Source of the DNA: Ruminococcus sp.
GTDB lineage: Bacteria; Bacillota; Clostridia; Oscillospirales; Acutalibacteraceae
Length of the DNA stretch: 34,730 bases
NCBI GenBank assembly: GCA_017473955.1
Contig: JAFUIK010000048.1
Coordinates: 1 to 34,730, forward strand
Direction: 5' to 3'
Shown here: positions 1-7,301 of the stretch, in pieces
How positions within the stretch are numbered: the first letter of the stretch is position 1
Layout of the letters: the number at the start of each line of letters is the position of its first letter
Position numbers and translations under genes: made by a program
Notes under the pieces: model-generated
Told to the model about the DNA's origin: nothing
The model's database searches: none
The model's input: the letters and a program-made list of their open reading frames with translations, nothing else

Positions 1-1161
1 ATTTCCGACAGCTATAGCATTATATGCTGTTTTTGATGGTACGACTCCCAAAGAGCCTGCATTACTAGTTGTTAAAATTAAATGAACATTATGTTGAACG
101 GCTACATGATCATACCATTTAGCGGTATCGCTATAGGTGTTATAGTTTATCGTTCCATCGTAAGGATAAGAAAATGAGCAGTTAATGGCTGTAACACCAT
201 ACCCTAGTAAATCCTCAACAGCACCTTTTATATCGCCTTCTTTTGATACAGTGGTATAACGCAAGCCTGCCTCTGGTATTGCTCCTAAAAAATCGTTCCT
301 GTTAGAAACCATCAAACCACAAACTAAATCTCCATGAGAAGACGTTTCAAAAGTTCCTTGTTTTATAATTACAACATCATCACAGTTAATTCTTTCAGGT
401 GTGAGTATGGATTCAGCTTCTATTACTCCAACATTTAAACCTAAACCTGTCAATCCAAAAACATCTCTTCCTGTAGATAATCCTGTAACACTATAAAAAG
501 TATCGTCTGGTTTATACTCTTGTGTTTCGTTATCTATAGTACAAATATTACTCTCCTCTAAGAGTAATTCGTTGTAAGGATTAACAAAATAAATCTCATC
601 AACGTTTTGTAACTCGGATACTTCGAAGATTTCTTCTTTTGATAACTCTAACTCTACATTAGGAGCATACTTAGAAACATAAACTTTTTCTATACTTGTA
701 CTATCCAACGCATCAGTGACTTTATTTATCATATTTCCATTATGTTTTTTATATTCGTCTTTATAAACTTCTCGTTTTCTTTCACTTATGTATTGGAAAT
801 CCTCTTGAGTTATATCTTTGTAGTATTCTTTAGCATACGACAAATAGTCTTTTGTATAATTCATAGGTATTTCACAGACTTCCCCAAATAACAGTTCCTC
901 AGATTTTTGATAAACATCTGCATTTTTCTTTCCCTTGTATGTTTCATATAGTTTATCTTTAACCAGTTCTTTATCGACATCATCAAACCATATTGACACA
1001 GTTATTTTCTCATTATCGTCAATTTCGTTCAACTTTGCTACTAGTCCCTCATCTAGCTTGTTCGATGCATAACTGTTATCTAAAGCAAATGTTGGTGCTA
1101 TAGATATACAAATAATCACTATCACCAAAAACAATGAGAATACAGCGTTATACTTTTTCAT
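1..1161 (-). CDS. Secreted S8 (subtilase)-like serine peptidase, C-terminus cut off by window edge
   Basis: Partial: 387 codons are read from the ATG at 1161 and the frame is open to base 1. AAGGGG sits about 8 bases before the ATG. The first ~26 residues form a signal peptide (MKKYN, then a hydrophobic run, then TFALD). Residues ~30-200 look like a pro-region rich in Lys and Glu. The peptidase domain begins near residue 230 with LNVGVIEAES, at the place where subtilases carry the catalytic Asp. SSHGDLVCG follows, matching the catalytic-His block, then TTSNAG, matching the oxyanion Asn. The visible part ends in AYNAIAVGN, which normally precedes the catalytic Ser by roughly 40-70 residues, so the Ser lies outside the window. 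The acid residue is Glu rather than Asp. It probably acts outside the cell on proteins. The family call is firm; activity and substrate are unknown. Confidence 0.8.
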   Translation of the reverse strand, partial: MKKYNAVFSLFLVIVIICISIAPTFALDNSYASNKLDEGLVAKLNEIDDNEKITVSIWFDDVDKELVKDKLYETYKGKKNADVYQKSEELLFGEVCEIPMNYTKDYLSYAKEYYKDITQEDFQYISERKREVYKDEYKKHNGNMINKVTDALDSTSIEKVYVSKYAPNVELELSKEEIFEVSELQNVDEIYFVNPYNELLLEESNICTIDNETQEYKPDDTFYSVTGLSTGRDVFGLTGLGLNVGVIEAESILTPERINCDDVVIIKQGTFETSSHGDLVCGLMVSNRNDFLGAIPEAGLRYTTVSKEGDIKGAVEDLLGYGVTAINCSFSYPYDGTINYNTYSDTAKWYDHVAVQHNVHLILTTSNAGSLGVVPSKTAYNAIAVGN

Positions 1162-1184
1162 AAAATCAGCCCCTTCTAAGTAGA

Positions 1185-1231
1185 ATAAAAACAAAAAAGC
1201 TTTGTTAAATGAGTGCTTTAGTATTTAACAA
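1185..1231 (-). terminator. Attenuator-like hairpin and U-run in the leader of the S8 peptidase gene
   Basis: On the minus strand a perfect 9-bp stem (TTGTTAAAT/ATTTAACAA, 1202-1231) is followed by AGC and a U-rich run (1185-1199). It lies only ~25 bases before the peptidase RBS. It could terminate transcription early, or it may be chance in AT-rich DNA. A possible -10 (TAAAAT) sits just upstream near 1257-1262 on the minus strand, with no convincing -35. Confidence 0.35.
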
Positions 1232-1342
1232 TTGTTTCCATTTATTACACTTTAATTTTAGCATAACAGGCAAGCTGAATCTATTGACGATTTTTACTAA
1301 ATCAATAAGCTTTGTTTAGCTATTATAACAAACGCAAAAACA

Positions 1343-1374
1343 CACAAAAATCCCCACCGCAAAAGCGATGGGGA
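1343..1374 (-). terminator. Rho-independent terminator of the NhaC-type carrier
   Basis: Minus-strand stem TCCCCATCGC/GCGGTGGGGA (one G-T pair) with a TTTT loop, followed by a U-rich run. It lies 18 bases after the carrier's stop codon. Confidence 0.85.
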
Positions 1375-1391
1375 TAAGCTGTGATATATAT

Positions 1392-3071
1392 TTATTGTGC
1401 CTTGCTGTAGTCCTTGTTTTTGGTAATCGCCTTGATAACAAAGAGAGTAGCAACAGTTAAAACCACACCGATTGGAAGCACGATGTACCAGCTCTTTACA
1501 AAACCTGCTAAGACGTAGCAGACAAATGAAATACCTGCAACTGTAATAGCGTACGGAATCTGAGTTGATACGTGGTTTAAATGGTCGCACTGAGCACCTG
1601 CTGATGACATAATTGTAGTATCAGAGATTGGTGAGCAGTGGTCACCACAAACTGCACCTGCAAGACAAGCTGACATTGAGATAATCATCAGCGGGTTGCT
1701 TGGGTCTGCAGCAAAGAGGTATGTAACGATTGGGATAAGAATACCGAATGTACCCCATGATGTACCTGTAGCAAAAGCGAGTACACAAGCTACTAAGAAG
1801 ATAATAGCAGGCAAGAAGTTCTGCAGTCCTGCAGCGGCATTATTCATAAGGTCGCCAACATAGTACTTAGCACCGAGTAGGCCTGTCATATTCTTAAGTG
1901 AAGTAGCGAATGTAAGGATAAGGATAGCAGGTACCATAGCGATGAAGCCCTTTGGAACAGCGTCCATAGTTTCCTTGAATGTAACTACCTTTCTCATAAT
2001 GAGATATGCCATAGAAACAACAAGTGCGATTAAACCGCCCCATGGCAGACCAACTGTAGCATCAGTGTTAGCGAAAGCGTCAACAAATGGAACGCCGTCT
2101 AAGATACCGCCGTTGTAAACAAGAGCGAATATAGAAATAACGATAAGGATAACTACAGGTAAGATAAGGTCAATAACCTTGCCTCTTGGGTTTTCTACGG
2201 CTGCTTCGCCTTCCTGCTTTTCACCGCAGAAGAGGTCTCCGTATTCTCTTGCTCTGTACTCGTGCATAGCCATCTTACCGTAGTCAAAGCCCATAAATGC
2301 GATAGCAATGATGAATACGAAAGTTAAGAGTGAGTAGAAGTTGTACGGAATAGCCGCGATAAACAGGTCAAGACCCTTTCCGTCCTCAGCGTAGGAAGCA
2401 ACAGCAGCCGCCCAAGATGAGATAGGAGCAATCATACATACAGGAGCCGCAGTAGCGTCGATGATGTATGCAAGTTTAGAGCGTGAAATCTTGTGAGCAT
2501 CAGTAACAGGACGCATTACCGAACCAACTGTTAAGCAGTTGAAATAGTCGTCGATGAAGATTAAAACACCGAGTACGAATGTAGCAAGCATTGCACCGAC
2601 CTTGGTTTTGATATGCTTAGCCGCCCACTTACCGAAAGCCGCAGAACCGCCTGACTTGTTAACCAAAGCTACGAGTATACCAAGCTCGACTAGGAAGATG
2701 AAAATACCTGCTGTATCGCTAACCGCAGGGATAATACCATCGTTGATAACCGTGTCCATAGTTCCAAGGAAAGAAAACTTTGAGTACAAAAGACCGCCTG
2801 TAACGATACCGATGAAAAGTGAGGAGTAAACCTCTTTAGTGATGAGAGCAAGACCGATAGCAATAACCGGTGGCAGTAAAGCCCAAAGTGTGCCCTGAAC
2901 AGCACCCTCGCCGGCACAGGTTTCGCAAGCTTCACCGTCAACTAAGCCTGTTGCGTGACAGTCCATACAGTTTACTGTGCCAAGGTAACCGCCCGATACT
3001 GCACCGAAAACGAGCAGACCTACGATAACAACAGCCGCAACAGCAAGAACTATCTTGTTTGTTTTTGACAT
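1392..3071 (-). CDS. NhaC-family Na+/H+ antiporter-type carrier, probable lysine transporter (LysW-like)
   Basis: 559 aa integral membrane protein of the NhaC family with many hydrophobic helices. FIDDYFNCLTVGS (about residues 172-184) and the SPISDTT block after GDHC near residue 480 are typical of the family. Plain NhaC proteins exchange Na+ and H+. The gene sits directly behind a lysine riboswitch, and NhaC members controlled by this switch have been assigned as lysine transporters (LysW), so lysine uptake is the better guess. An odd feature lies between the first two helices: four cysteines (C35, C38, C49, C52) in CMDC...CETCAGEG, resembling half of a DnaJ zinc centre. It is monocistronic, with its own promoter upstream and terminator downstream. 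The start has the RBS AAGGGGG just upstream. Family is certain; substrate is inferred from regulation. Confidence 0.88.
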   Translation of the reverse strand: MSKTNKIVLAVAAVVIVGLLVFGAVSGGYLGTVNCMDCHATGLVDGEACETCAGEGAVQGTLWALLPPVIAIGLALITKEVYSSLFIGIVTGGLLYSKFSFLGTMDTVINDGIIPAVSDTAGIFIFLVELGILVALVNKSGGSAAFGKWAAKHIKTKVGAMLATFVLGVLIFIDDYFNCLTVGSVMRPVTDAHKISRSKLAYIIDATAAPVCMIAPISSWAAAVASYAEDGKGLDLFIAAIPYNFYSLLTFVFIIAIAFMGFDYGKMAMHEYRAREYGDLFCGEKQEGEAAVENPRGKVIDLILPVVILIVISIFALVYNGGILDGVPFVDAFANTDATVGLPWGGLIALVVSMAYLIMRKVVTFKETMDAVPKGFIAMVPAILILTFATSLKNMTGLLGAKYYVGDLMNNAAAGLQNFLPAIIFLVACVLAFATGTSWGTFGILIPIVTYLFAADPSNPLMIISMSACLAGAVCGDHCSPISDTTIMSSAGAQCDHLNHVSTQIPYAITVAGISFVCYVLAGFVKSWYIVLPIGVVLTVATLFVIKAITKNKDYSKAQ

Positions 3072-3100
3072 TTTATGTCCCCCTTAATATTTTTATAAAA

Positions 3101-3127
3101 CAAAAACCGTGGCATAAGTGCCACGGT
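3101..3127 (-). terminator. Riboswitch-controlled attenuator terminator
   Basis: Minus-strand stem ACCGTGGCA/TGCCACGGT with a 4-nt loop, followed by TTTTTG. It is the expression platform of the lysine riboswitch and stands ~30 bases before the carrier start codon. Lysine binding would be expected to favour this terminator. Confidence 0.88.
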
Positions 3128-3303
3128 CAAAAGTTCAACCCAAATAGCACTCCACCAAAAAACTGGTGACAGTGTGATACATATTCTGCATCACCCCAGC
3201 CCTGTAAGCAACGGAATCAAAACAGGACTTCGGCAGTGATTCCTTTCATACACACCAAAATTCCGTAAAATGTGTGTACTACTCTTAAGCACTGCACCTC
3301 TAT
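3128..3303 (-). promoter_or_regulatory. Lysine riboswitch (L-box)
   Basis: Read on the minus strand, the leader carries the conserved L-box blocks in order: AGAGGTGC, then AAGAGTA, a variable hairpin, GAAAGG, CTGCCGAAG, a hairpin closed by CTGGGG, CTGTCACC, and finally GGTGGAGTGCTA. These are the joining regions that build the lysine pocket. A terminator hairpin follows immediately. Lysine excess should switch off the downstream carrier. Confidence 0.93.
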
Positions 3304-3319
3304 TCTTGTTTATACAGTG

Positions 3320-3347
3320 ATTATAACAAAAATCGTCGTTTCGTCAA
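3320..3347 (-). promoter_or_regulatory. Sigma-A-type promoter of the lysine riboswitch/carrier transcript
   Basis: Minus strand TTGACG (3342-3347), 16-base spacer, TATAAT (3320-3325). The start point falls just before the first L-box block. Confidence 0.8.
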
Positions 3348-3493
3348 CCTTTTCGACAAAATTGTTACCATATATGAAGAAATTTTATGCTATTTTTTGG
3401 GAGATTGTTATTCTAACGGATACATTAAAACCTTTTATACTGTCAAAAACTTAAAGGCTGAGCCGTAGTTAGTAATGAGGTGTTATTGTAAGC

Positions 3494-5107
3494 TTACTTA
3501 TAGCTTCTAAACTCTTCTATAAGCGAATTGATTTGCTCGGTGAATTTCTTTAAATCCTTGTTTGGTATACCGTCTAAATCTTTCGCCGCACTTTGGAGTC
3601 GTCGTGTACTTTCAAGCAGGTTGTGATAGAGCACATTGCTCTTAGAGCTTTGCTCAAAGGTCTTTCGCTCAATTCGGATACCCTTTGTGATGTTGATAAA
3701 CTCGCCTGTTTTAAGGTCAAACTCCGTTCCGCTGAAAGGAGCAAAAGCATCGTAACCCAAGGTTTTGAGCTCGCTAACAAAGTTGTCAGCCGCCGCCTCG
3801 TCGCCATGGTTAACAAAAACTTTCTGCGGATTATTTTGTACACCGGACAGCCACTTTATAAGTCCGTTTTTATCAGCGTGACCGCTAACTCCCTGAAGCG
3901 TGCAAATCTCAGCGTTAACGGCGATTTCGTCGCCAAAAAGTCGCACAGACTGTGCACCGTCGTGAATAAGTCTGCCCAGTGTGCCGTTAGCTTGATAGCC
4001 TACAAACAGCACCGTGCATTCCTTACGCCAGAGATTATATTTTAGATGGTGGCAAACTCGACCGGCCTCGCACATACCGCTTGCCGAAATGATGACTTTC
4101 GGTGTTTGGTCAGAGTTTAGCTTCATTGACTCACTTGTTGAAATGTACGTGTGAAGATTAGGGAAAAGTAGCGGATTGTTGCCGTTTCTCATAACCTCAA
4201 GGATTTCATCGTCAAGACAATCCATATCGCACTGCTGATAGATGCTTGTTGCTTCATTTGCAAGCGGAGAGTCAACATAAACAGGGAAGTTGCCGACTTT
4301 ATCTTCAATCATCTTCGAGTTTTTAATCTCGCGTATGAAATACAGCATCTCCTGTGTTCTACCAACAGCGAATGACGGAATAATCAGGTTACCGCCACGG
4401 GATAGTGTGCGTTCAATGTGTGAAGCCAAAGCGTTTATTGAATCAGCTCTGCTTTCATCGTGAAGCCTGTCGCCGTATGTCGATTCAATCACAACGTAGT
4501 CAGCACTGTCAACGGTTGACGGGTCTTTGATGATAGGCTGATTTGTGTTGCCCACATCGCCCGAGAACAAAATTTTCTTTGTAACTCCGTCTTCTTTTAG
4601 CCATAGCTCAATGCACGCACTGCCTAAAAGATGTCCGACATCAGTAAAACGCACAGCGAGATTTTCGCTAAGCGGTATGATTTTTGAGTATTCGCATCTT
4701 CGAAACAATTTGCACACTTCGTCTGCATCAGTTAAGGTGTACAGCGGTTCAACAAGATTTTTGCCTGCACGCTTTTTCTTTCTGTTTTTAAATTTAGCCT
4801 CACTCTCTTGAATGTGAGCACAATCTCTGAGCATTATGTTACACAAATTTGCGGTTTCGTTAGTACACAAAATGTCGCCTTTAAAACCGTTTTTGTAAAG
4901 CAAAGGCAGATGACCCGAGTGGTCAACGTGAGCGTGGGTTAAAAACACAAGGTCTATTTCGTTTTCCGATACAGGCAAAGGTGCGTTTTCAAAAACGTTG
5001 AAGCCTTGCTCCATACCGCAGTCAACAAGAATTTTGTGAGGACCGACTTCAAGGTAAGTACAGCTACCCGTTACCTCGTGAGCCGCACCGATAAACATAA
5101 TTTTCAT
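3494..5107 (-). CDS. MBL-fold / beta-CASP RNA-processing nuclease
   Basis: 537 aa. The metallo-beta-lactamase motif HAHVDHSG (H58, H60, D62, H63) binds two zinc ions. Further marks are DVGHLLGSA near residue 157, FSGDVG, ESTYGDR, PSFAVGRTQEM, ISASGMCEAGR and SGHADKNG near residue 410. The last four belong to the beta-CASP and RNA-specificity domains found in bacterial YSH1/CPSF73-like enzymes. Such proteins cut or trim RNA in the cytoplasm; the cellular substrate cannot be read from sequence. The start codon follows AAAGGGTGAT. It lies 26 bases after the uridine-kinase-like gene, so the two are probably cotranscribed. Length is normal for the family and no catalytic residue is missing. Confidence 0.88.
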   Translation of the reverse strand: MKIMFIGAAHEVTGSCTYLEVGPHKILVDCGMEQGFNVFENAPLPVSENEIDLVFLTHAHVDHSGHLPLLYKNGFKGDILCTNETANLCNIMLRDCAHIQESEAKFKNRKKKRAGKNLVEPLYTLTDADEVCKLFRRCEYSKIIPLSENLAVRFTDVGHLLGSACIELWLKEDGVTKKILFSGDVGNTNQPIIKDPSTVDSADYVVIESTYGDRLHDESRADSINALASHIERTLSRGGNLIIPSFAVGRTQEMLYFIREIKNSKMIEDKVGNFPVYVDSPLANEATSIYQQCDMDCLDDEILEVMRNGNNPLLFPNLHTYISTSESMKLNSDQTPKVIISASGMCEAGRVCHHLKYNLWRKECTVLFVGYQANGTLGRLIHDGAQSVRLFGDEIAVNAEICTLQGVSGHADKNGLIKWLSGVQNNPQKVFVNHGDEAAADNFVSELKTLGYDAFAPFSGTEFDLKTGEFINITKGIRIERKTFEQSSKSNVLYHNLLESTRRLQSAAKDLDGIPNKDLKKFTEQINSLIEEFRSYK

Positions 5108-5133
5108 AGTATCACCCTTTATGTGTAAATGTA

Positions 5134-6054
5134 TCAGTATTTTAAGGAGCTTCCGCCGATAAACTCACGCATCAGCGAGTTTGTTGGCACAAGCGAAGTG
5201 TCCAGTGGAATTGCAAGCTCTATAATTTTACTTAAAAGCTCTACCTGAGGAGTTTGTGGTAAAGTCTTCAGTGACTCGGATAAAAGTGTGTTATAAATGT
5301 TGATTTCGTAAGGGATAATCGTGTCGATTGAGTAGTTGCACCTATTCATAAACGGACGGATGAACTCGTCCTCTCCTTCGTTAACGCTATGAAACATATT
5401 GAATGTATCAAGCGGGTCGCGATCTCTGGTTTCCTGATCTCTTATCATTCTGCGAGCCAAACGGATGATCTTTGAACGAAGCTCTGTGTCGTCTGTTACA
5501 AACTGACTGCGAATACTCACGTAAAATCTCGCACATTCTTCATCAGGCACAGTAATAACATTCGGGTTTAACGCGTGTGTGCCCTCAAAAATGATAATTT
5601 CGCCCTCCTTACGCTTGAGTGTCCAGCCTGAAAACTCACGCTTGCAGGTTGTGAAGTTGTATTTCGGAATGTCAACTGAAACACCGTCCAAAATGCATCT
5701 TATCTGCATATTGAGGTAGTTTTTATCCAGTCGGTCAGGCGACTCCAAGTCTAGCTTGCCGTCTTTAGACAGCTTAAACTCCTCATCATTAAGCTCGCGA
5801 AAATAGTTGTCCAGCGAAATAGTGTGTGCTTCGTGCCCCCAACTGTCAAGTAAAGCTTCGAGCTTCATTGCGGTGGTGGTTTTACCGCTACCCGATGGCC
5901 CTGAAATTAGCACAATTGGAGCTATGTTAGCATTGTCGGCAATACTTCTTGCGATGCTTTCAAGCTGTGTGTTATACTCGCTTTCGCAAAACTCAATGAA
6001 TTTTTGCGGGTTATTTTTGATTTGATAGTTTATGTCATCTAAAAAATATTTCAT
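5134..6054 (-). CDS. Uridine kinase / phosphoribulokinase-like P-loop kinase
   Basis: 306 aa. The Walker A loop GPSGSGKTT (residues 52-60) is followed by SLDNYFR, a lid-like PDRLD, the pair PKYNF...CKREFSGW and EGTHALN, all in the order seen in uridine kinases. Uridine kinase phosphorylates uridine or cytidine for pyrimidine salvage. This protein is longer than classic Udk (~210 aa), with an N-terminal extension of about 45 residues and a longer C-terminus, as in the uridine-kinase-like family of Firmicutes, so the exact substrate is uncertain. I chose the ATG at 6054, which has AGAGGTGAT at good spacing; the frame stays open to 6159 but that extension crosses a terminator and has no RBS. It probably shares a transcript with the beta-CASP nuclease. 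Confidence 0.82.
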   Translation of the reverse strand: MKYFLDDINYQIKNNPQKFIEFCESEYNTQLESIARSIADNANIAPIVLISGPSGSGKTTTAMKLEALLDSWGHEAHTISLDNYFRELNDEEFKLSKDGKLDLESPDRLDKNYLNMQIRCILDGVSVDIPKYNFTTCKREFSGWTLKRKEGEIIIFEGTHALNPNVITVPDEECARFYVSIRSQFVTDDTELRSKIIRLARRMIRDQETRDRDPLDTFNMFHSVNEGEDEFIRPFMNRCNYSIDTIIPYEINIYNTLLSESLKTLPQTPQVELLSKIIELAIPLDTSLVPTNSLMREFIGGSSLKY

Positions 6055-6111
6055 AAAAATCACCTCTTGTATTCTTATTCTACCACACGTTGATGGAAAA
6101 ATTATATATAA

Positions 6112-6149
6112 AATGTAAAAAAATAACAGCGAAAATTGTATTTCGCTGT
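6112..6149 (-). terminator. Terminator of the formyltransferase-like gene
   Basis: Minus-strand 9-bp stem ACAGCGAAA/TTTCGCTGT with a 6-nt loop, followed by TA and seven U. It separates the formyltransferase-like gene from the kinase gene, which therefore should have its own promoter. Confidence 0.8.
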
Positions 6150-6161
6150 CAAATTGCACAG

Positions 6162-6938
6162 TTATCCCTTTTTGTTACATTCGATGTAACCGCCCTGTAT
6201 TTTAAATTGTTCGTCAAAGTTTTCGCCCTTTACTGCTGTGCAGTTTAAGAGTATATGTTCATTTTCTCCGTCATTATAAATAGTATGAAAGCCGTAAAAT
6301 GCCCGTAGTATCCTGTCTGCATACTCAAATTCGGTGTCTTTTGTGATGATGTAATTTCGCTCGTCTGGGGCAGTTTCGTATTCGCCCTCGCCTTGAGCAT
6401 AAGCATTATCGTAGTAATAGTCAAAATTTTGTAGCAAGTCCTTTACCATATTCGGGAGCAGTGCGTAAATTTTCTCCATAAATGTGTTAAGGTTCTCGGT
6501 CTTGTCAAGCTCAAAAGACTTTTGCATCAAAATTTCGCCAGTGTCAAACTGTTCTTCCATTTTATGAAAGGTTACTCCGCTTTCCTTATCGTTTCTTAAA
6601 ATGGAGAGAGGCATCGGCCACGCACCTCTGCCTTTTGGCAAAAGGGATGGGTGTACGTTAATCATTTTAAAGCCTTTTAGTATAGGCATACGGTAGTAAT
6701 AAGCCGCACAGAACAAAGCCTCAACGCCGTTTGCTTTAAGCTCTTCTAAATCAGAAAGGGTGATTTTTTCATAAGTAATCGGAATATTGTGATTTTGTGC
6801 AAATTGCGTCACCTTTGTGTTAAATTCAAACACTCCGTCAACCTCGCAGGAGAAGATTTTCACAATTTCACAACCGTTTTGGTATAAACTTTCAAGCATA
6901 GGATAAAACAAATCAAAGCCTGCATACGCAATTTTCAT
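6162..6938 (-). CDS. Formyltransferase-family enzyme (GART/Fmt N-terminal fold)
   Basis: 258 aa. INVHPSLLPKGRG (about residues 93-105) and GVTFHKMEEQFDTGEIL (about 121-137) carry the Asn, His and Asp used by formyltetrahydrofolate-dependent transferases. The protein is shorter than methionyl-tRNA formyltransferase (~310 aa), and its C-terminal ~80 residues do not look like the tRNA-binding domain. The fold resembles enzymes that formylate sugars, amines or a purine precursor. The acceptor cannot be told from sequence, and no sugar-nucleotide genes are adjacent. The start at 6938 has the strong RBS AAGGAGGGG. The gene ends in its own terminator and begins back-to-back with the SCIFF gene. Confidence 0.75.
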   Translation of the reverse strand: MKIAYAGFDLFYPMLESLYQNGCEIVKIFSCEVDGVFEFNTKVTQFAQNHNIPITYEKITLSDLEELKANGVEALFCAAYYYRMPILKGFKMINVHPSLLPKGRGAWPMPLSILRNDKESGVTFHKMEEQFDTGEILMQKSFELDKTENLNTFMEKIYALLPNMVKDLLQNFDYYYDNAYAQGEGEYETAPDERNYIITKDTEFEYADRILRAFYGFHTIYNDGENEHILLNCTAVKGENFDEQFKIQGGYIECNKKG

Positions 6939-6964
6939 AATCCACCCCTCCTTTTTATATACTA

Positions 6965-6994
6965 TACCACATATAAGTGTACTTAATCAATCAC
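6965..6994 (-). promoter_or_regulatory. Possible promoter of the formyltransferase-like gene
   Basis: Minus strand TTGATT, 18-base spacer, TATAGT, about 25 bases before the start codon. It lies next to the divergent SCIFF promoter. Confidence 0.45.
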
Positions 6995-7011
6995 AGAAAT
7001 TCACTTGCTTA

Positions 7012-7040
7012 TTGACTTTATTGATACTTTGCGATAAAAT
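7012..7040 (+). promoter_or_regulatory. Promoter of the SCIFF peptide gene
   Basis: TTGACT (7012-7017), 17-base spacer, TAAAAT (7035-7040), about 30 bases before the peptide's ATG. Confidence 0.75.
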
Positions 7041-7070
7041 ACACTTAGACTATTATAGGAGGTTACTACT

Positions 7071-7223
7071 ATGGAACATATCAAGACTATCGAAACTCGT
7101 AATCTTTGCGAAAGCGCAAAGAAGGGTGGCTGTGGCGAGTGCCAGACTTCATGTCAGTCTGCTTGCAAAACAAGCTGCGGTATTGCTAACCAGAAGTGTG
7201 AGAGCACAAAGGAGAGCAAGTAA
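7071..7223 (+). CDS. scfA: SCIFF ranthipeptide precursor (six cysteines in forty-five family)
   Basis: 50 aa peptide opening MEHIKTIETRNLC, with a cysteine-rich core GCGECQTSCQSACKTSC and a final C43. This spacing (C21, C24, C28, C32, C36, C43) is the signature of the SCIFF family, a ribosomally made peptide found across Clostridia. Its cysteines are linked to other residues by thioether bonds. The RBS TAGGAGG precedes the ATG, and the promoter is close upstream. The matching radical-SAM maturase lies downstream after a hairpin terminator. There is one extra cysteine, C13, in the leader part, giving seven in total. The mature product's role is not settled. Identification is firm because peptide and maturase occur together. 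Confidence 0.93.
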   Translation: MEHIKTIETRNLCESAKKGGCGECQTSCQSACKTSCGIANQKCESTKESK

Positions 7224-7238
7224 TTTTTAACAGGAAAG

Positions 7239-7266
7239 TGCCGCTCACAAGGGCGGCATTTTTTAT
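7239..7266 (+). terminator. Terminator/attenuator between SCIFF peptide and maturase
   Basis: Stem TGCCGC/GCGGCA (7239-7244, 7253-7258) with an 8-nt loop, then TTTTTTATT. The maturase begins 36 bases later with no clear promoter of its own, so partial read-through would give much more peptide than enzyme. Confidence 0.75.
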
Positions 7267-7301
7267 TGATATGGTTTATGAAGTGGTAAAGAGGAGTAAT
7301 T

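Noticed and set aside
3272-3454. 60-codon plus-strand open frame
   Set aside because: It runs antisense through the lysine riboswitch and its promoter, has no RBS, and has no protein-like features.
6055-6159. 35-residue N-terminal extension of the uridine-kinase-like protein
   Set aside because: It crosses the upstream terminator hairpin, has no RBS, and the ATG at 6054 has a good one.
7012-7230. 72-codon open frame over the SCIFF gene
   Set aside because: It begins at a TTG that is the promoter's -35 box and is out of frame with the clear SCIFF peptide.
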